From positions 24,687,314 to 24,751,313 of the forward strand of contig JBANSL010000003.1 in the NCBI GenBank assembly GCA_037127255.1: a DNA stretch of 64,000 nt, written 5' to 3'. Positions 59,120 to 64,000 of this stretch are shown piece by piece. This DNA is from Persicaria tinctoria (lineage: Eukaryota; Streptophyta; Magnoliopsida; Caryophyllales; Polygonaceae). Below the pieces are notes generated by a model. That model ran no database searches. It was not told where the DNA came from and saw only the letters and a program-made list of their open reading frames with translations. Position 1 is the first letter of the stretch; the number at the start of each line of letters is the position of its first letter. The position numbers and the translations under genes are program-made.

Positions 59120-60109
59120 TGATAGCTCCACTCCCTTGATGAGAATCGGAATTAGTTTCAACGGCTTTGACAAACAGTTTGTGTCAAAGGTCTTGAAGCT
59201 AACAGCTGTGTTGATGAAACACAAAACCTGTACTTTATTATATTATGTCCGAATATTATATTATGTTATTATATGCTTCCATATTATTATTATATATTCA
59301 CTAACCTTTCAGGAAACTATTTGAATTATATCTCCTTCCATAAGCGTTCAAAGCTGAGAAAGATCAAATCGAGATCATGGCTTCCGAAGTTTCCAAAGAT
59401 AGAATATTGCGCTCAAGCCATGATCCTCTCTTAGCCGTTGGAGAAGATTCCTTCCTCAAGTGGTGCCGATGATCTTCACTATATAAAGGAGAAGAAGAAG
59501 AGAGAGAGGACTGACACACTTCAAGAATATCATTGCACAATCAGCCCTCAAGTTTACGTTCTCTCTTCAGCGTGTTCTCTCTGCTTGTTCTTAAGAGTCT
59601 TATATTTTGTTTCAAAGCATTTGAGAGATACACAGTGAGCTTATAGGATATATTTCGAGAGAGTGTTATATTCAAGAGTTTATAACTCAGGAAGTGGGCA
59701 CTAGGCTATTGATTCTCGAGAGTAAGAGGATTGTACTAGATAGCTGAGAGAGGTGGGTTGACTAGATTGCAATTGTATAGGAGAGAGGCTTCTCGGTGAG
59801 CTATTAGGATCCTAAGCTTTGTGAATAAATAAAGCCTGTTGAATCCTAGGGTTGTGGAAGAACCCTAGGCGGGGACGTAGGCCAAGTTCGTGCCGAACCT
59901 CGTTAACAATTCGTTGCGTCCTTTACTTATTGCTTTACCTTATTTCCGCACTTGGTTCGAATATTTTAACTTTGTGATTCAGGTTTTCTCAAAGGGTTTG
60001 GCACGAGCTTCAAAAGCCTTGAGAATATCTGCGAAAAACGGGCATACTCTATTCAACCCCCCTTTTAGAGTATTTCTTATTACATTGTTTTTATATTATC
60101 GAACCTTCA
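59120..60109 (+). repeat. 3' LTR of the copia element
   Basis: 990 bp; differs from the 5' LTR by a 39-bp gap and roughly a dozen substitutions by eye (about 1.3 percent). Confidence 0.95.
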
Positions 60110-60114
60110 AGAGT

Positions 60115-60723
60115 GTAAGATTTTACATTTGACTTACAACTCGCTTCAGTAGTATCGACCTGTCCATGCAATTGCATTTCTCTGTGCAACTGAAGCGCCG
60201 TAACGACATTCTCAGTGGTACACAAACCATGAACCATAGTGTTGTGGGTTACAACACAAGGAGAGCAGCCTAACTGAATCATCTTTGGAAGCAAACGAGC
60301 AGCTTCCACCACTTTCTTCTCCAAACACAATCCCTTGACCAAGAAATTAAATATTGTAAAGATATTTGGGCGATGACCACTCTTCAAAACGAGACCAAGA
60401 GCTGAAAATGCAACACTCCCCAATTTCATACTGCAATAGCAGTTTGACAAGATATTTAAGGTGATGAGATTTGATCTCAATCCAAGAACACCAGAAAGAG
60501 CCAATGTCTTGTAGAAAGAGATAGCGAGAGAGAAATGCTTGCGCTTAACTAGAGCACTCAATAGTGCATTGAAACTCAAAGCAGGGGGTGACGGTTTCAC
60601 GTAAAGCATGTAATCGAAGAAGTAATGGGCGTCACTGATGTTAATTTTTCCCGATCTGCAATCAATCTGCAAGAACTTTTCAAGTGCACTCCTTCCACCT
60701 TTAGCAGGAATAAATGAAGACAT
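60115..60723 (-). pseudogene. P-class PPR protein gene, 5' part (upstream of the copia insertion)
   Basis: ATG at 60723 (MSSFIPAKGGRSALEKFLQI), then PPR motifs typical of the Rf-like class: PPALSFNALLSALVKRKHFS, NLITLNILSNCYCSMKLGSV, PNIFTIFNFLVKGLCLEKKV and PCVVTHNTMVHGLCTTENVV. The frame reaches KSYT at the insertion point and would have continued with the fragment at 46741-47269. No strong organelle-targeting peptide is evident in the first 30 residues. The gene is split and lacks its 3' end. Confidence 0.9.
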
Positions 60724-61480
60724 TCTCCTTTGTGTTTGGAGAAACGGAGATTGATTGCAAGAAATAGTGAATAAATATAAGACACTGCAAAGATAACATA
60801 TGGTTGCTCGAATTGGTTAGTGAATTTGCAACAAAACGATTTTTAATTACCACATAAACTATATATAAGAGAAATCAATTACAACTAAATACCACACACA
60901 TTATTAGAATTTAGAACTACTGATGATCATCAGCAAATACTGAGGACAAAATCAAAATTTGCGGACAGGCACAGTGGCACACACATTGCAAGCCATCAAA
61001 ATCAATAATTTCTTACTCAGGCACTTCGAGAGTTAATCCCTGAACAAGACCTAGCCGATCGAACTAGACAACTATATCTCAGCTACATTAAAATATTTTT
61101 TTAAAAATCAAATTTAATGACAGTTCACATTGGCAAAAATGCGATATTCAGACTCCTAATTTACCACTATCAACCACAAGAAATAACAGATCACTTACAA
61201 TTGCGCGGTTTTGTGACGGAATCGAGCAATCGATTGACCTAACTAACAGAACAATGCCTAGCAAATTCCAATTTATCCATTACCTGGAATTCAAAGAAAC
61301 CCTAAATCAGTAGAAATTGATACAAACAAAATCCAAAAGTGAGTGAGTGAGAGACTGAACTTACCGAATTCAACCAAAACTTATTAGGGATCGATTCGAA
61401 AGCGAACAACAGATACGGTGTGTACAGAAGATCTGGAGAGAGAGAGTGGCGACGATGTCGGAGGGAACGATGGTGAACGC
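60724..61480 (-). promoter_or_regulatory. PPR gene upstream region with a possible leader exon
   Basis: On the minus strand a candidate leader exon around 61373-61450 ends in TTCG|GTAAGTTCAG. The intervening 0.65 kb would be a leader intron reaching towards the ATG at 60723. A (CT)n-type GAGAGAGAGA stretch lies at 61435-61446. Inferred from splice-site quality only. Confidence 0.35.
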
Positions 61481-61629
61481 TGGTGTCGAGAGAGCAGTGG
61501 ACAACAATATTGAATCGCTCCTCCTTTCTCTCCTCTGGTTTTTCGTCTCTCTCGCTTCAACTGTCGTGTATCTTCTCTCTCTCTCATCCTTTCACCTCCT
61601 ACATCCGGTCATGAACAGTTCCAATTAAC

Positions 61630-62060
61630 CGGACAATTTTTTTGCTTGGGGTAGAGGGGTCATTTTGGGCCAATTTTTTTGCCTTGTGGTCTAGTTGTGC
61701 AATTAGGCCCAATTTTTGGACTAGTTGCTACCATTTCCTCTTTTTTTTTTCCAGAAATTTCGCTAGCGCCCCTCAGGTAAGGCTTTTTTCACGGGGTGTA
61801 CAAAATTTTGGCATATTTCGCCAAATACCCCTGAGGTTTATACTTTTTTCGCCTCGTGCCCTCCGTTTAATCTATTCACATCTCTGTTAAAAAATTGAAA
61901 ACAAAATAAAGGGAAATAAGACCTACCTCCATGGATTGATTCTTCTGTTTTAGGAAGCCGACACCGATTAGAGGAAGCTAATGTACACTGGCAGATTTGA
62001 GGATTCTTCTGCTTTAGCAAAGAGAGAGAGGTCGATGAGAGGAAGCCAATGTCGAAGAGA
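61630..62060. repeat. Transposon-like fragment with CCCCTGAGGT words
   Basis: GCCCCTCAGGTAAGGCTTTTTTCACG (61768) is imperfectly echoed by ACCCCTGAGGTTTATACTTTTTTCG (61827). The CGCCAAATACCCCTGAGGTT block is a frequent terminal sequence of plant MITEs. Partner end not found. Confidence 0.35.
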
Positions 62061-63059
62061 GTGAACACCATAGAAGGTAAGTCTTTCTCAATTTTATTTT
62101 GGGTTTGGGGATTTAGGGGTTTGAGGATTCTTTCTCAATTTGCCTCTTTAATGCATCTGAATTAGAGGGTTTTGTTGTTGTCGTTGTTTTCACTTCTGAA
62201 TTTTCCTTCTCATCTGCAGTAAAAATATTGGGAATGTCTAAGATGAAACAAATAGTTGTTTAACATGAATTTCATCTGCAACCTGAATAAGGGGTTGTTG
62301 TTCTTACTTCTGAATTCGCCCCTATGAACTAGTTTTTGGGAATTTGCCTTCAGAATTAGGGATTTAGGGGTTATTGTTCTCACATGAATTCATCTGCATA
62401 GTGTTTAAGCATAAATTTTCTATCAAGGTAAATTCTGTCCGTTAATTATAGAGTCAAGTGTTTGAAACTGAAATCCCTGAACAACAAACATTTTTTTTTT
62501 TGGTTTTCAATTTACTCAGTAAGCATAAATCCCTGAAGCACCAAACTGAGTAAGCAAATACTCAGTAAGTGCTACGGAGTATGACATATTTCAAATGCCA
62601 CTTCATATATGACAACAAGTGCACCTACAGGTTCGTCACAAGGTTTGGGTGGGTTGTACTTTTCTGTTTTGTCCACCAAACACTTTCTACCTTCAACATT
62701 GTCACTCCGTAAATATTTTCAAAAGGATATTTATATAAACATCTTCACAAAAGATATTTATGTCACCCCAAACAATTAGCCAAAGTGGTGTTAATAAATG
62801 TTATATATACGATACTCATTTTTCTGTAATGCTATATCTTCACAAAAAAAAGTTGTGAACAAACAAATTAATTATTTTTTTCCATTTTTATTTATGTTGT
62901 TGCTCAATGATCTTTGTATGTCCTATAAAACTACCAAAATGCATCAGAAAATAAAATTCAGTTGAAGAATTTTAAGATACATACCACCATGTCAACACAC
63001 CATTGAAGAGTTTTTTCAGATTATCACGGAATTTACTATAATAAGATATTTCACTTTTT
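62061..63059. other. Intergenic, no recognised gene
   Basis: AT-rich non-coding DNA with short GGGATTTAGGGGTT-like repeats at 62110-62370. Frames are short and no domain is visible. Confidence 0.5.
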
Positions 63060-63131
63060 AGTCTTTTAGCTCAAATGGGAGAGCGATGTGTTCAATACAC
63101 ATAGGCGTGGGTTCAAATCCCACATAGGCTA
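63060..63131 (+). tRNA. tRNA-like sequence B, anticodon-position CAA
   Basis: 72 nt with full cloverleaf potential: acceptor AGTCTTT/ATAGGCT (one mismatch, one G-U), D-stem GCTC/GAGC, perfect anticodon stem ATGTG/CACAT with loop TTCAATA (CAA), 4-base variable region, T-stem GTGGG/CCCAC. Box A TAGCTCAAATGG and box B GGGTTCAAATCCC are good. CAA would read Leu codons, but a true tRNA-Leu has a long variable arm, which is missing. Better regarded as a tRNA-derived sequence than a working tRNA-Leu. Confidence 0.55.
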
Positions 63132-63635
63132 CAAGCATTTCCATTCTTGAACTCTGCAAATTGTTAGTTGGATACTTGCATGTTGGCAAAAAACAATTGA
63201 ATATTTTTTTAGTTTCGTTCATGTATTTTGATTTTTTGCTTTTTCAAATTCGGAGTTTAGGGTTGTCTTCTTCCTTTCGACTACATCAGGTGGCCGGAGA
63301 GGGGATATGATTCACGAATTTATATTCCAGATTTTATTCAGTTTAAGATTTCATTTCTTTAAAGATTTAAATAAGTGTCATCTTTCATTTAGTTTATGAT
63401 TAAAATTAGTTTAAGCTCTCATTTAGCATGAATGTTGTCTAATTAGATGAATGGTAGTTCTTTATGCCAAGATTCAGTATGCCCAGCAACAACCTCAACA
63501 ACTTCTTCTGGCTACCAAGACAACCCTAACATCTTTTGATGTCCTTCAATGCAAAGTATTTAGTTCCATCAACAAGAATAAAATGGAGGTTCTTAATGAA
63601 TGTCAATTGCAAGGATAAACAAAAGCAAAGATTTG
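63132..63635. other. Spacer between two tRNA-like sequences, no gene seen
   Basis: Non-coding AT-rich DNA between two tRNA-like loci in opposite orientation, about 500 bp apart. Confidence 0.5.
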
Positions 63636-63705
63636 TAGCCTATGTGGGATTCGAACCCACATCGATGTGTACAACACAATGCTCTTCCATTTGAGCTAAT
63701 AGGCT
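63636..63705 (-). tRNA. tRNA-like sequence C
   Basis: Perfect 7-bp acceptor AGCCTAT/ATAGGCT, D-stem GCTC/GAGC, T-stem GTGGG/CCCAC around TTCGAAT. The anticodon arm is 2 nt short and pairs poorly; a 7-nt loop TTGTACA would place GTA in the anticodon. It shares most of its body with sequence B, differing chiefly in the anticodon arm. Confidence 0.55.
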
Positions 63706-64000
63706 AATATAAACCAATATTTAAGTTGTATACATACATCTAAGGCTTTTAAGCCAATCTATCAGGATAACACTAGCTAGTATCAGTTTGTTTCTTCATT
63801 TCTTGTGCCATTTGTATAGCAAACACAAAAAAAATTGCTTACTTTCTCACATGGATGTCAAAAACTAGGAAATTTTTGAGAGCCAAGAAGAAGTACAAAT
63901 ATCTCCAACAGCCCAATTGCTTCATGAGCAACTGAAATAAGATTCCAGTATGCAGTTGCTAGATAGCTCCGTTTGAGCATCGTATGTCCAAGTGGGACTC
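63706..64000. other. Right edge, no gene supported
   Basis: A minus-strand frame from 64000 to about 63868 is open for some 45 codons, but I do not recognise it and the window ends. Confidence 0.4.

Larger units (their letters stand above)
47275..60109 (+). mobile_element. Ty1-copia LTR retrotransposon inserted in the PPR gene
   Basis: LTRs at 47275-48303 and 59120-60109, both TG...CA, with AGAGT duplicated at 47270-47274 and 60110-60114. A primer site complementary to initiator-Met tRNA and a purine tract fit Ty1-copia. Gag carries a UBN2-like domain, a CCHC knuckle and a long coiled coil, as in SIRE-type elements. Most of integrase, RT and RNase H is deleted, and a gypsy element interrupts gag. 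Confidence 0.95.

Noticed and set aside
63868..64000. Open minus-strand stretch of about 45 codons at the right edge
   Set aside because: Could be an exon of a gene outside the window, but I recognise no family and cannot see splice partners.

Overview
The window is nuclear DNA of a flowering plant, almost certainly a eudicot. It shows GT-AG introns, P-class PPR coding sequence, a plastid-targeted gene, an HMGA gene, abundant Stowaway, hAT and Mutator-type elements, and Ty1-copia and Athila-type Ty3-gypsy retrotransposons. I cannot fix the order or species from sequence alone. Most of the 64 kb is mobile DNA; only two host gene types look intact.

Layout. 1-2.3 kb: a broken MuDR-type Mutator transposase running off the left edge. 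2.4-4.6 kb: non-coding retroelement debris and unrecognised AT-rich DNA. 4.65-5.95 kb: an intact two-exon HMGA (HMG-Y-like, AT-hook) gene on the minus strand, with poly(A) signal and TATA box. 6.2-10.9 kb: a composite of a truncated plant-mobile-domain gene and a deleted FAR1/SWIM/OTU Mutator transposase, punctuated by clusters of a near-palindromic word (TGCACGTCC/GGACGTGCA). 11-16.8 kb: MITEs, including a Mutator-type MITE nested in a Stowaway, a 1-kb hAT element and AT-rich tandem repeats. 16.85-19.35 kb: a non-coding retroelement rich in CTCGAC/GTCGAG words. 19.5-20.9 kb: a frameshifted Myb/SANT-like fragment and a possible LTR.

21.5-43.3 kb: the most striking structure. A 6,752-bp unit holding a complete 12-exon SPA15 (senescence-associated, plastid-targeted) gene is present three times head to tail and virtually identical, followed by a fourth unit that lost 5,232 bp internally. 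The fourth unit is the one next to the original upstream region (5' leader exon and TATA box near 43.8-44.1 kb). So the native promoter now abuts a gene stub, and the three full coding copies have another unit's 3' flank upstream of them.

44.2-46.7 kb: a Stowaway, a tRNA-like sequence, and an inverted-repeat element carrying many CCTACCA words whose edge coincides with the end of a PPR gene. 46.7-60.7 kb: that PPR gene, minus strand, is split by a 12.8-kb copia element (TSD AGAGT), itself split in gag by a 6.7-kb Athila-like gypsy element (TSD AGTCC). Both retrotransposons are internally deleted. The gypsy keeps a roughly 1,000-codon open gag-protease frame although RT and most of integrase are gone, and a GGCGCGCCCGCG word recurs in its LTRs, coding and non-coding parts. 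60.7-64 kb: the PPR 5' region, repeat debris and two further tRNA-like sequences.

The tandem SPA15 array, and the pattern of three element neighbourhoods each saturated with its own short CpG-containing near-palindrome, are the two observations most worth following up.
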